DNA of 64,000 nt. It comes from Torymus aiolomorphi (taxonomy: Eukaryota > Arthropoda > Insecta > Hymenoptera > Torymidae). The notes beneath the pieces are model-generated. The model was not told where the DNA came from. It saw only the letters and a program-made list of their open reading frames with translations, and did no database searches. The stretch's first letter is position 1. The number at the start of each line of letters is the position of its first letter. The stretch spans positions 65,863,583-65,927,582 of the forward strand of contig CM070874.1 in NCBI GenBank assembly GCA_036365515.1, given 5' to 3'. This document shows positions 1 through 11,720 of this stretch, piece by piece. The position numbers were made by a program, and so were the translations under genes.

Positions 1-604
1 GACCTTTCTTAACAAAAATTTTACAAATAATAGAATATAAATTGCGTTATAATAATTTGATATTTTTAAGGTATTCAATTGCTCAGTTTAAAAAAATTTT
101 CCGAAAATCGTTCCATAGTAGGGCCCTTTACCTTATTTGTTTCTTTTCCGTTACCATTACTTCGACACTCAAATTTTAGCCATCACTCATTTTTCTCTCG
201 TATCGCCTTTTTTGGCCTCACTTTACCACGTCTTTCTCCCCACACCTCCTCTTGCTCTCTTTATCTACTCTTTCTCTCTCTCTTTCCATATCTCCTCTCT
301 ATTTCTCTCTTCTTACCTCCTTTTGCTTTTTCTCTCCTTACACCCGTTCTCTTTCTCTCTATTCTATTTGTTTAAGCCGAAATCAACCGTTACAAAATTA
401 TGTAAGATTATCGGGAACATTCCTAATATTTTTTTCTAGAATTTTAGTTGTGGGATATTACAATTTTATAGTCGGTTATCTAATATTATAAACTTCAGCA
501 TTTAGAATAATGAGGTAGATACACTTTTATTTCTAAATTGAATTATGACAATAAAATAAATTGTTTTGTAATATAACAAAAATTAGAGTATGATTTTTCA
601 TTAG
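1..604. other. Upstream or intronic spacer with a CT-rich tract
   Basis: No gene is recognised here. About 200-370 is strongly pyrimidine-rich, with repeated CTCTCT runs. The short open frames in it are low-complexity Ser/Leu/Phe strings and are not credible proteins. The stretch ends at a splice acceptor (AG at 603-604) for the first visible P450 exon, so at least its right part is probably intron of that gene. Confidence 0.5.
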
Positions 605-3600
605 AGTGGACTGACACGTTAGTAGCAGCCCAAGCTTACGTGTTCTTTACTGCAGGATCTGATACGACTGCGCTGATAATAAGTAGTGCACTCTATGAAA
701 TTGCATGCAATCCAATGATTCAACAAAAACTGAGATTGGAAATTTATAGCAAATTCCAAGAATGCAACCAAAAATTCACTTTCGATCATGTTAAATACAT
801 GATATATCTTGATCAAATATATAAAGGTAAATTTTATAAAGGTAAAAGTATAATAACTAAACTGCATAGATTTTTTCCATTTCTTATAAATTTTAACAAC
901 GTTTATTTTTACTTAAATTTAGATATCAATATACTTATTATTAGATATATCCAAAATTGCATATAATATATGAATAATGAAATTAAAATATTTCAAAAAT
1001 TTCTCTTTTCCGATGTTTTATATGTTAGGTCTAAAGTATATTAGAGTCACAAACTAAAAGGGAAACTCATTGTATGACATTTTTCATACGCTTATTTGAA
1101 CTGCAAGATAAAGTTCAATGAGTATAGTTATAGAGTATAGATAATTATTATTAAATACGTAAAAAATCATAATATATTACTAACTAAAAATACTGATGTT
1201 ATGGGTTGGACTTAAATATATAGGCATATCCACAGATTTTTAAACTTTTGATTAAATAAAAAAAGAAAAAATATTTTGAAGGCACACCTTTGAAAACGCT
1301 TTTTTCAGGTGTATTAGCACATAATATAGTGTGAAAAAATAGCGATACCCTTTTTTTAAATTTGTTACAAATTTGGCGTATCAAAGTCTTATTTTAATTA
1401 GTAATTATGGTTAATTAACATTATTTTCAAATGAGGTTTAAAAAATTTTCTGATATAATTGATCATAAAGCACTGTATATTTAGAAGTAAATCTTAATTC
1501 TTGAATAGAAACAAAATATTATAAATCATTTTATTAATATTATTTAAATTAGATTCAATCAATAGTAAGTGATTATAAATATCTATTGCCTTTTTTATTG
1601 TAATATTTATTGAATAAATACAAGGACATATTTTTTATAATATTAAACATAAAATATGATTTGAAAAAAATGCGATTTTTCAAATATTTGGGAGTTTTTT
1701 TCTCAGAAACTATGCATGTGACAGAAAATCGCAAGAGAATATTTTTCTCAGAAAATGACGGAGAATAGCCTAGAATTGTTTAAAATCAAAATATCGTATT
1801 TTTAAAATTTGTTTATTAAAATTGTATATTAAATTGTATAGTAAATTTGTTTATTAAAATTAAATAATAATTGTTACGAGTGAGCTGTTGAACATTTAAT
1901 AATAAAAAGAGACGGATCCCGGGCTTGAACCAGAGCCGCCGACTCGTGAGTCAGAAACACGATCAATTAGCCACGACCACCACCGCTCGGCTTTCAGATA
2001 ATCGTCTTCATATTGTAATCGTACTCCTTACCTCTTCTTATTCTGCATATTCGTATGTATATCTGATCCTAACTTTATTAACGGGTCAACTTTTCGGCTT
2101 GATAACCAGGATATTTTGATTCTCCGTACCCAAAACCTTCCTGAGCGCCCGAACTACATCGAAAATCCCTTGGATGTATAAAACTTATAGAGTCTAATAA
2201 TTATTCAACGGTGTGTTTAAACGCTGTCATACATGTAGAATAAGTGATCACACTACCATCAGTAGGATTTGCAAGTACTTTGTAAATGTGCTACCTTAAA
2301 ATCGAGTTAAATATTGTTTTCTTTTACAAATCACGCTGAAAATGTTCATATTTAAACACCAATCAAAACATTTCATGATGTGGCACATATTTGATTCAAA
2401 GTTTAATTTGTTTCTTAGGCAATCTAGAATAGATATTCCATTGGTTTTTAAGATTTTAAAAACCATTGAAATCATTTAAAACCATTTGAAAACCATTAAA
2501 AAAAAAATTTATTGGTTTTTAAGATTTTAAAAAGATTTTAAAGTTTTATTGTTGAAAATCATAGAGTCAAAAAATGACAAAAATTAGATTTTTTCAAAAA
2601 TCCATACACCTAATTTACTTTAATTATCACATTTTTTCTAAGTCAGACACCGCTTTATTACCTCGTTTCTTTGTTTACAATAAGTGTGAAATATTTGTAA
2701 AAAAAATATTCAGCTCTTTACATCTTACGTTGAAATTTAGATACCACTTAGAATACAAAAAATTACGACATGTACCACTGATCAGAGTACGATTATCCGC
2801 CTGTTTTCAGTTCCCAGTATTTTTTATGGACAATTACCATATCTGGTATACCTTGGTTACATACAACAAGTTTAGTTTTATCTAAATATAGGACAACCAT
2901 TTGATTTTTAATATTTGTAATGCCTTGAAACTTGCAATAACCTAAAAGTAAAAAAATCTATGGATTTGCCTATATATCGAAAAGCTGATAGAAGCTCGTT
3001 TATTCAGAAATTTGAATATAGAACGCGCGTGTTCCATTATTAGAAACACCACTCCTACTACTTTAATATTTATGTTATCGGTTTGAATTCTTTAAATGTA
3101 TTTCTACACTTTTATTTCCTGGTAATCGTGCTTCTTGATTGAAACTAAATAAGCATTTCGATATATTTAGTCTCAGCCGATTTTATATTACCTTTTTATG
3201 TCAAACTTCATTTGAGATTAAATATTTGTATTGCATTTTTTTGTTATCTAAGTAAGCCTAATTATGCAAACTTAGTAAAGTTTGATTTTCTTTAAACAGA
3301 ACAATTTGTGATTGAAAAGTTTATGCTTAGTAGCTTTGTTAAAGTGTATAATTATATCAATTGATGTAAATTTTTTTCATATTCTGCTTTCAGAAACTCT
3401 GAGAAAGTACCCCCTCCGAAATATTATAAGACAATCAAATACATCGTATACTTTCAGAGGAACCAATGTAACTATACCTGCGAATGTTCGCATTATTATT
3501 CCTCACTATGCTATTCATCGAAACGATCACATATATCATGATCCAGATATTTTTAATCCTGAAAGGTTCGATGATAATGTCGCGCCTGTTCAGCATCCAA

Positions 3601-3886
3601 TGGCTTACTTACCTTTCGGCTCGGGACCGCGCTACTGCATAGGTATGCAATAAATTACACAAGTCTTTCGTTTCTTTAAAAATAAATATTTGAATTCTAT
3701 ATTAATGATTATTGTTTCTAGGCAAACGGCTTGCTGAGTTACTCTTCAAAAATATTATAGTTAGCATTATAAAAAATTTTAAATTAGATGTTGTTGAAGA
3801 ATTAGACGATTTAAAAAAAAAATGATCCAAGAAAAGTCTTGCTAACGCCGAAAGAAGGAATACGATTAAAATTTACTAAATTATAG
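605..3886 (+). CDS. CYP6-like cytochrome P450, C-terminal exons only (5' end outside the window, frameshifted tail)
   Basis: Microsomal P450 monooxygenase of clan 3, CYP6-like; family members oxidise plant allelochemicals, pesticides or endogenous lipids with electrons from P450 reductase. Three exons are visible: 605-826, 3394-3642 and 3722-3886. The first carries the I-helix oxygen-activation motif AGSDTT. The second starts with the K-helix ETLR and contains PERF and the heme loop [10 protein letters not shown], including its Cys and the usual Arg. Exon lengths (222 and 249) and phase-1 junctions match the complete paralogue at 19382. The first ~287 residues are not in the window. The 2.57-kb intron holds a SINE. 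In the last exon the frame hits TGA at 3823-3825, right after ten A (3813-3822). With nine A the frame would run to TAG at 3884-3886 and give a normal CYP6 tail. This is a real truncation or a homopolymer sequencing error, so the gene may be functional or a recent pseudogene. Confidence 0.85.
1909..1991 (-). repeat. tRNA-derived SINE fragment in the P450 intron
   Basis: Read on the minus strand this is tRNA-like: a GAGCGG D-loop-like segment, a middle arm with GACTCACGAGTC, and a B-box-like GGTTCAAGCC. An A+T-rich tail with TATTATT repeats follows. It is too diverged for a working tRNA: the acceptor ends do not pair and the D arm is expanded. A tRNA-headed SINE is the best fit. The assignment is by eye only. 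Confidence 0.45.
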
Positions 3887-4504
3887 GGCCCTAGTATTGG
3901 TATTAAACGTAGAAGTTTCATTTGTGTTATTGTGTTATTTTCTAAAATTTTGTACTAACAAAACAACATTTAGATTTGTACTTGAATGTATACTTAAATA
4001 ATTTAATTGCTACTAGGTATTTACTCAATCGAATTAGTAAATAGTAATTTATGTAGTTCGTTAGTGACTAAAAAAAGAAACTTGTTTCATAACTAAAGGT
4101 AACATAATATAACGTTAAATTTTAAAGTAATAAATTAATTCTAATGTTACATACACATTTTTTACATACAAATAATTTTTAGTATGTGCAGATATTCAGA
4201 TATAAGTATGACGGTATGAGTGATATATAATAGATTTTTTAATATATAAATTATGTTATACTTTGTAATATGGAAGAATTTAGTTTTGTAGATGTTAATA
4301 ATTTATTAAATATTGTTAATCGTCAGTATAGTTCACTTAGTACAGAGAGACAGAGAGAGAAATAGAGAGCTCCTATACATTAGAACGTAATGTATCGGAA
4401 AACTCAAGTTAGAAACATTTATAAAAGTTTGTCTAATTGGTAAATCCATATGTAAGTTTTTTATTAATTTGTATTCAAACATATTTGCTAAGTAAATACG
4501 TCAC

Positions 4505-4570
<66 letters not shown>

Positions 4571-4719
4571 GTAAATGATATAAATAAGACTAAAATTTGT
4601 ATGTTTAGTCAGAATTATAATATTGATAATAATATTAATCATTGTGTATTATTTGTTATATTATAAAATATTAATTGAGATTAATCGATTGAATAATTTA
4701 CGAGATTTAATATTAAATT
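3887..4719. other. AT-rich spacer with GA-rich and CA microsatellites
   Basis: No gene is seen. There is a GA-rich patch at about 4339-4372 and a (CA)n run at about 4503-4568 with one AA interruption and a CGCG end. The first ~100 bases probably hold the 3' UTR of the P450, but no strong poly(A) signal was chosen. Confidence 0.6.
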
Positions 4720-5277
4720 TGTTCGGGATTGTATAGTGCCGCAAGTGTCCGCTAGATGGCAAGCGCCAAATCGCTACCCGCAATGAAAAACATCACCCCG
4801 AGTGTATAAGTATAGGCACGCGACTTGCACTCGAGGGAGACATTAAAACATACAGTCTCCTCTACTTACCAATATTACCCATACCCCTCTAACCGCTATA
4901 TACAGACATTGCCTATACTTTTGCCTATACTTGTTGCGTACATTTGCCTACCCTTGTCTTAGTTGCGACTAAGACATATTATTGCCTTTACTTACATATT
5001 TATTAGGTGCTTTATGCACATGCCTTGTTACTTTTCCCCTATACTTTTGCCTATACTTGTTGCGTACATTTGCCTACACTTGTCTTAGTTGCGACTAAGA
5101 CATATTATTGCCTTTACTTTATTTATTAGAACGTGCTTTCACGTTCAACCTTTCTTTCTGCTCCATCTCTACTCTCGAGTGGGTTGGAACAGAGACTCCA
5201 AGAGTCACACTTATTCATTTCTTCTCGTTGACAAACTCTAACAATATAAATAACTCGTACACGTTCGTTCGTGCACA
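4720..5277 (+). mobile_element. Solo LTR of an LTR retrotransposon
   Basis: A 558-bp block begins TGTTCGGG and ends GTGCACA (TG...CA ends). It is flanked on both sides by the same five bases, AAATT (4715-4719 and 5278-5282), the size of target duplication LTR elements make. Inside are a TATA-like GTATAAGTATAG near 4806 and two copies of an 82-bp direct repeat. No gag or pol lies next to it, so it is most likely the product of LTR-LTR recombination. The family is unknown; orientation is inferred from the TATA-like site. Confidence 0.6.
4912..5119 (+). repeat. 82-bp direct repeat inside the solo LTR
   Basis: Copies at 4912-4993 and 5038-5119 differ at about one base (C or A in CCTACNCTTG). Each contains the hairpin CTTAGT-TGCG-ACTAAG. 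Duplicated enhancer-like blocks are common in LTR U3 regions; that role is inferred. Confidence 0.8.
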
Positions 5278-5282
5278 AAATT

Positions 5283-6229
5283 ATTACAATTCTATAAAAT
5301 AAATATAATTATAATTGTCGTAATTAAATTTTGTAAATACATTTTACTATATTATTTATATACTATTATTATTATTATTATTATTATTATCTATATACTA
5401 TTATTAAAATTATTTATTATATTATATTCTATTGTACCTGCTAGTTTAATAAAATCTTAATATGCGTAGGCGCTAATTTATGTAATTGTAATGTCAAACG
5501 TTTATCTATAAATTTCAAATTTGAATATATTTTATGAAGCACGTAGAAGTTAGAGAAGTAATAATATATCTTCGATACGCATGATATTTAATAATATATT
5601 CGAGTTTATTGTTAAGATTGTATCACGTGAACCAATATTAGAAGTCTATTAGCATTTATTTTATTTTCAATTTAAAAATTATGAAGTAGAATTTTATTAA
5701 ACAATTATTGATTTTCGACAAGATATACTAATATTTTTAGGAGGTGCATTAATTGTTGAAGTTTTGTATTTGACAAAACAGTGTATATTATATTCGTACG
5801 AAACGCTAGAAATAGTACCTTAAATATCTATTAGCGAAAAAAATGTACAAGACTTATTTCTATATTTTGTTTTCTCTGTCAATAAGTAGTAAACAAAATT
5901 TCTTTTAGTAATATTTGCCATCGATTAACCTTTATAATATTCAATTCAAAATTTTGTATTTTTGGACATTTTTATAATAAAAAAACCTCTATAAAATTTG
6001 TTTCTTTTTTTTTTTTTAATACTGCCCTCCTGAAGGTAAGTCATGGTAATTCAGCCACATTAAGGTTTAATATTGTCTGTGTCCTTCTGTACATACGATG
6101 GAAAAAATTACTAGAAAGATGTCAACGTATAGTAACTATACTATCAAGAAAATTGATAAAAATCTATAAGTATACATTAAAATGTAATCTACTAGAAAAA
6201 AATCACGGACAATTAAAAAAATAGCCTTG
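5283..6229. other. AT-rich spacer with an ATT microsatellite
   Basis: No coding signal was found. An (ATT)n run lies at about 5366-5391 and a poly(T) tract near 6007-6018. Confidence 0.6.
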
Positions 6230-6448
6230 TTAAGGGGGTTATCGTGCTATATTAAGGCAGTTCACTATTTAATTTTTATGTCATAAATTATTAAAATATA
6301 ATAATGTAAGTACATACACACGGATATGAAAGGCGAATACTTTCTGATCTAAAAAAAGTATTGTGATAAAAAATTGTTAATCGAACCCGTAAATATTGTT
6401 CAATAAGTAAAATGTTACTTTCGCTATTTACCAAATTTTTATTTTTAA

Positions 6449-8423
6449 GGGTAGAGACTACTTGAGAAAAAATTTTTTTTCCCTGGTACCTAAATTAATA
6501 TTTTTATCTAGCATGTTGTATAGTACATAAAAGTAGAAATTTTTACCAATTTTGAAGGCTTTTTATTAACAATTATTTAAGTTATTGTTAAAAGAGTGGT
6601 TAAATATATATATAAAACTGAAAAAGTTCCAGCCGTTAAAAATTTTGTCAAAGCCTTTTGGGGTTGAACGTACATCATTTTTATAGTAAATACTCAAAAT
6701 TTACCTAGAGGTATTTGAGTTAAAGTGAATATTTTTTTATTTGGCTTATGATAATGATTTTTTAAAATAAACACTAAAAATTTGTTAAATTTTAAACTGA
6801 TTTTTTAGTTATAAAAAAAAAATAATATAAATAAAATAAAAAAAAGCCTTGGGTAGAATTATTTGAAATGCATTTAAGAATATGCACTAACAATTTTCAG
6901 GAGGATACATACAAATTTAAGACGGTGGGAACATTTTGAATATTGAATATTTCAACATTGAGAAAAATGGATTTAAAGTTTAATGTAATTTAAAAACGAA
7001 ACGTACCACTGAAATGATCAGCTTGGTTATGTTTACTATCAGATTAAAAAAAAAATCTACTTTATAAGATAAATCTTTATTTTCTTTGTAATGGAGCTCA
7101 TACTTGCATTGTTGTGGTACTTCTATTCTTTAAAATGTTGCTACTTCTTACTATCTCAGCTTCCTTACATAGCATCGCACATTTCAGTAAATCTGTAAGT
7201 GCTTGGATAAACTTCACCAGCTGTCAACGCGTGTTTCATCAAATCCTAAGAAATAAATCTCACACTTACTTGTCGGATGCTGATTGTAATACATCAGCAG
7301 CAATAGAGTAGGAGAAAAAACTTGGAAATAACTTCAAAATCCATAAGTCCAGTGATAATGTCTACAGCAATTCCAATATCATGCAGCGAGCGATAACTTC
7401 TTCTTTACCATGTACCACCATAAGACACTGCTATTTCAAATATATTGTTACTTGACATAGCAGCGTGTGCTTCCTGTACATCTTGACAAGCACTCTGGAA
7501 CATATTATCCTTAAGGGCATGGCTTTTTTATACAGCAGTTTCAACTGGAATTGAAATGCAGACTTATACAAATACTGCATGTTCATTTTACATAAACTCT
7601 CTCTAAGGCACCAAAACTTAAACCAATAGAATTTATGCTATCTAGCATTCTTTGGTTTATTAAATAAGGAGAGCGATGCTTGGATTTTGTACAAGGACTT
7701 GAATGATTCTCTCCAGCTACCCAGTCACAACCCCTACACTTTAAAAAAATTTTGGAGGAGAGTCGCATTTATTCCGAAATAACTGCACTAAGTTCTCACT
7801 ACACTGAATGCTACACAAATATTTTGGTCACACTGCTGACTCACTAGAAATAATTCTGCTATATTGTTATCAACAGGCATGTGGCTGTTCTTGATTTGTC
7901 AAGTTGGAGTCTTCCACTTTTCTTTCTGTCTTTTCATGAATCACGGATAAATTAGGTTGCCTCTTATTTGGCCATGCTTTTTCTGGACACCAATTTATAT
8001 TTTTAACATGCATTTTTACTTTAATTTCATGTCTAAAAATGCTTCAAAAGACAATCAACGAAAAGCCGGTATTTCAGCTGATCTTTTCTTTATACTGTAC
8101 ACTAAAGGTTGGGTTAAGGGGCCAGAGGTGGGTAAAACAATGAATAGATATGGTTAGTAGTAGTCAGTGCTGCTCTCTAATGGCCAAAATATAAAATGGT
8201 TCAAAAAATGGGCGGCAAAATGTCTACACAAAAACTATGCAAAAAAATCAAGTAATATAGGCTAAAAATTAGTAAATACAATTTTGTAAAAATACGAAAT
8301 AAAAAATTATATCATTAAATTTACATATGGAACATGTTTTCTATTAAAGTTAAATAGTTCTAGATTACACTTCTACAATAAAAAAAAATCGATTTTTTGG
8401 TCATTTTCAAGTGGTCTCTACCC
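6449..8423 (-). mobile_element. Middle TTAA-flanked element with a decayed Kolobok/Mutator-type transposase
   Basis: The ends are GGGTAGAGACTACTTGA at 6449 and the inverted TCAAGTGGTCTCTACCC ending at 8423, each next to TTAA (6445-6448, 8424-8427). The minus strand carries broken pieces of the same transposase family as the intact gene at 62089. One is a segment near 7583-7768 with an NQRMLDSINSIGLSFGAL-type match to the intact NRRSLLALRAIGQGYAAL. Another, near 7350-7450, is a GGTW-x-(R)RSYRSLHDIG-like stretch corresponding to the intact GDGSWRKRGFSSLQGIS. Several stops and frame changes separate them, so it is a dead copy. Confidence 0.65.
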
Positions 8424-8702
8424 TTAATCGATTTTAAAGTTTAACGTCTTATTTTGCTCCTTAAACATTTGTCTACGACCCATCCATGAGGCTTATATTA
8501 TGGAATAATTAATATATTCGAAGCAACATGTAATTGTTTACAGTAAACTTCAAGTTATTTTGCTTAAATCGAATGAAAATTTATCTGCGTGTTCGATTAA
8601 CAATTTTTTATCACAATAATTTCTTTCATATCTTTGTGTACTTACATTACTATATTTTAATAATTTATGACATAAAAATTAAACGGTGAACTTATACCTT
8701 AA

Positions 8703-9062
8703 GGGGATGTGAGTACCGACGTTATTTTTCAAACGAGCATAACTCACGCAAATATCAATAGAATAATCCAGAAAAAAATCTGCATATAGTGTTTGCGTGT
8801 ACGGAGCGCTTGACAGACGTCTTTTTCCAAAAAAACGACGAGAATTTATTTAATTAAATAAAAACCGTACTGTCGGTAAGTAGGAATCTACAATTGACCT
8901 ACTTTTCAAACGAGCATAACTCACGCAAATATCAATAGAATTATCCAGAAAAAAATCTGCATATAGTGTTTGCGTGTACGGAGCGCTTGACAGCCGTCTT
9001 TTTCCAAATAAATGTTTGAATGTTGATTTAAAAAAATATTGAAATTAGGGTTGCACATCCCC
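8703..9062. mobile_element. 360-bp MITE nested in the right inverted repeat
   Basis: The ends are GGGGATGTG and CACATCCCC, flanked by TTAA at 8699-8702 and 9063-9066. The undisturbed left inverted repeat of the outer element supplies the empty site: there CC-TTAA-TATAGC is continuous. Insertion and target duplication are therefore shown directly. It contains a ~105-bp direct repeat (8726-8830 and 8903-9008). Confidence 0.85.
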
Positions 9063-9088
9063 TTAATATAGCACGATAACCCTCTTAA

Positions 9089-10189
9089 GAGCTAAATAAA
9101 GAACTGGCTAACTGTGCACTTAGCGTATTTTTGGATTAATTCTCTTGTAAATAAGTGAAAATGATCCGGAAAATTTTGGAATAATTTATAATTCATATTT
9201 TCACGCACGAAATGTGTAAATGGAAAATCTCAACATATTTTAGGATCTACTCCTTAAAACATTATAGAAACACTAATTTTCTACAGATACATTCGAGATG
9301 TATCCAAATTCGCTTGCCCTGCGTAATGCCCCATAAATGAGGGAAAGTATCTTCGATGGACCTCAAATTCGCAAATTGTTATTATATCAGAAAATATGTA
9401 GCTTGCAGACTGCTTTTCCTCGTTTGAAAAACCAATAACTTGAAGAAATTTTACTTTTAATCTTCTGTTAGTGTTTGGAACGTGTGTATCTTTGAAATGA
9501 ATGGATCATTAGTGCTCAACCTTTGACGTACTTCAACACAAAAGTGGAAAATATAAATTTTTCATCGATTTTATCATGTAGCAGTTAAAGTCGAAAAAAC
9601 GTGATTGTTATCAGTTTTTTTTTTATTTTTCTTGAAAATAAGCCTTTTGAGCCCTATTTTTTACTTCAAATTCGTGGCCCAACTCCAGCACAAGATACAT
9701 TTTTTTGTGGGTCTATGGACTGGCAAATTTTTGAGAAAATAATTTATGTTCGAGAAAGAAAGTTTTCGAAGGAAGTTTTGCCTTCAAGGTCGCTTTCGCT
9801 TGTTGTAAATTCAATCAACTCATTGTTGCGTGATCTATTTCGGCCAATCAGCGCGGCCGTCTCAGAGAGGGAAGATTCCGCTTCCTCCCTCACAACGTGT
9901 CTTTCTTGCCTGCCAGCTCCAAGAAATCAGTTCCGCTCGGAGAGTCAAGGCAAGCGCAAGCGACGCACCTTACATTACAATTCACCACGAAGCGCAAGAT
10001 AGAACTTGGAGACCCCGTGCGATAACTTGTAGTCCACAGGACACGACGTTTAACAGGATACACAGTTCTGGTTATTTAATATTTAAAAAGAGTGTTCAGT
10101 GTACTTATTTCTCCCTCCCGGCATTAACAATCATACATCCTCAAACAATTTACAATAGATTATATTCTTTTTTTTAAAGAATATATCAT
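9089..10189. other. Unannotated spacer with a GC-rich patch
   Basis: No recognisable gene. About 9820-10050 is much richer in G+C than its surroundings and has two overlapping open frames with no recognisable domain. It could be a promoter, an untranslated exon or part of an old retroelement leader. I cannot choose between these. Confidence 0.4.
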
Positions 10190-10620
10190 AAAATCAGAAA
10201 ACAGTACGGTTTTGTTAAGAATAGAGGAACTACTGAATGCATTAAATTATTTAACAAAATCATATATACAAATTTAGATAAAAGCAAACCAATTATTGTT
10301 GCTTTATTAGACTTGGCCAAAGCATTTGATACTTAAACCATAGAATTCTTTTAGACAAGCTTGAACTGTATCGTGTATGAGGTAGTGACTTAAAACTGAA
10401 GACTAGCTATTTCTCAGATAGGCGGCAAAAAGTTAAAATTCAGAATTGTAAAACTGAATATAAAGAAATCACTATACAGATGTTCCTCAAGGAACTATAT
10501 TAGGACCATTACTTTTTATACTTTACGTCAATGACTTACTGAGAGGTCTGCAAAATGAGACAATCGTATCATATGCTGGTGACACGGTTACCATCTCAAG
10601 TGGTAACACGTGGATCTCAG
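10190..10620 (+). pseudogene. Non-LTR retrotransposon (LINE) reverse transcriptase fragment
   Basis: Across three shifted frames the block reads as the middle of a Jockey-like reverse transcriptase: a QYGFVKNRGTTECI box, LLDLAKAFDT (catalytic Asp region), VPQGTILGPLLFILYVNDL, and YAGD where active enzymes have YADD. In-frame stops and at least two frameshifts show it is dead. Neither the endonuclease half nor the 3' end of the element is present. Confidence 0.8.
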
Positions 10621-11264
10621 CTCAGGAAAAAAACCGCTGCCAATTCATTGGCCCGTAGCTTCCTCAAACTTAATTTGTTGATTCCTTTAATTAATTTTAA
10701 TAACAAAATTTATAATTTTTGAAAAAATTTATGGCATAATTATAATTAAATTTATTTATTTATTTATTTAGATCAACGGGAAAGAATTCCCTAGGTTTAA
10801 CATTATATATATAAAAACACCTTTTTTTTTAAATAACAAAATACCCGTTTTAACTATAATTTTTTTTTAAGAAAATATAGTTATTTTGCTTATCTTTCGA
10901 ATGCTACCCATCCGATTCAGATACATAGAGCCGTTCTCGAGAAATTACTATTTGAAACAAATTTTAAGCTCAAATATCTCTGAAATTCATTTGCTCAACA
11001 ACTATGAAACTTAAGGGGTGTCCATTCCTATTTATATGGAAAGATTGTGGTGGGAGGAGGGTGTGTTGGGTGTGTGGGTACGTATTAAGTACATTATTTA
11101 AAAAAGTTAAAATCTCAAATATCCTGTTGACGAGAGGTCAACTCAAAACATTAGAGTTACATATACGTGCGAGACTAAGCAAGTAAAAACAATACACTGA
11201 GATAAATGATATATTATACATAGGACATACTTGCAATATCAAAATAATTACTATATTTTATAGC
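10621..11264. other. Spacer with one hairpin-repeat copy and satellite-like sequence
   Basis: It begins with a copy of the conserved hairpin repeat (10631-10674), followed by an (ATTT)n run near 10751-10770. A partial copy of the ~324-bp satellite sits at about 10860-11000, recognisable by GTTCTCGAGAAATTAC at 10933. No gene is seen. Confidence 0.6.
10631..10674 (+). repeat. Conserved hairpin repeat, copy A
   Basis: The stem GCCAAT/ATTGGC with loop TC is followed by TAGCTTCCTCAAACTTAAT. Related copies lie at 13251-13294, 23914-23960 and 29011-29050. Confidence 0.8.
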
Positions 11265-11720
11265 AAAAATTCGGCACTAAACAATTCGATTATTTAAATA
11301 ATTGTTAAACCCAAGTAGCCGGTTGATGCGAGTTCCAAGCGTATAAGAGAGTCTCTTAGCCGTGCCGCCTGATTATTTAAATACTTTTTAAATCCTTTTA
11401 GCCTCGAAATGCGAGGTTCACGCATATAAGGTAATTACGCATATGCGCGGCACTAAGCAAGACAATTATTTAAATGATTTTTAAACGAAATTATCCTTGG
11501 GAAGTAAGGTCCACGCATTTGATGGATTTACGTAGACGTGCTAAAGTAAGAGTCGATTAATTAAATAGTTTTGAAACCCAATTATCCTATTGACGCGATT
11601 TCGACGCATATAAATGAGTTATATAGACTGGCGACGATAAACAAGACGATTATTTGAATAATTTTTAAACTTAATTAGCCGGAGAAATTGATTTCCATGC
11701 TGTAAAGTATGGATTTCGTT
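11265..11720 (+). repeat. ~93-bp diverged minisatellite
   Basis: About five degenerate tandem units are marked by ATTATTTAAAT-like cores at 11289, 11371, 11463, 11556 and 11650 (spacing 82-94 bases). Each core is followed by a TTTTTAAAC-like segment, then a dinucleotide-variable GATGCGAGTTCCACGCATATAA-type segment and a GGCACTAAGCAAGA-like end. Another unit occurs at about 12555-12650 beyond a GC-rich interruption. Confidence 0.75.

Larger units (their letters stand above)
6234..9084. mobile_element. Outer TTAA-flanked DNA transposon with ~150-bp terminal inverted repeats (Kolobok-like)
   Basis: The left end (6234-6386, starting GGGGGTTATCGTGC) is repeated inverted at the right end (8591-9084, ending GCACGATAACCCTC). 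TTAA flanks both sides (6230-6233, 9085-9088). The inverted repeats match over roughly 150 bases; the right copy is split by a 360-bp insertion. The interior is occupied by a second element at 6449-8423, so this element is probably a non-autonomous shell. TTAA targets are used by piggyBac and Kolobok. The G-rich ends and the neighbouring transposase remains favour Kolobok, which is inference. Confidence 0.75.

Noticed and set aside
79..491. Overlapping Ser/Leu/Phe-rich open frames
   Set aside because: Produced by a CT-rich low-complexity tract in several frames; no domain.
1909..1991. A functional tRNA gene
   Set aside because: The acceptor stem does not pair and the D arm is abnormal; a SINE head fits better.
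4912..5119. CRISPR-like repeat array
   Set aside because: Only two long copies, in a eukaryotic LTR.
6230..9088. piggyBac assignment for the TTAA elements
   Set aside because: TTAA alone fits piggyBac, but the recognisable transposase in this element type has the C-x2-H DDE pattern of Kolobok/Mutator and no piggyBac-type domain was seen.
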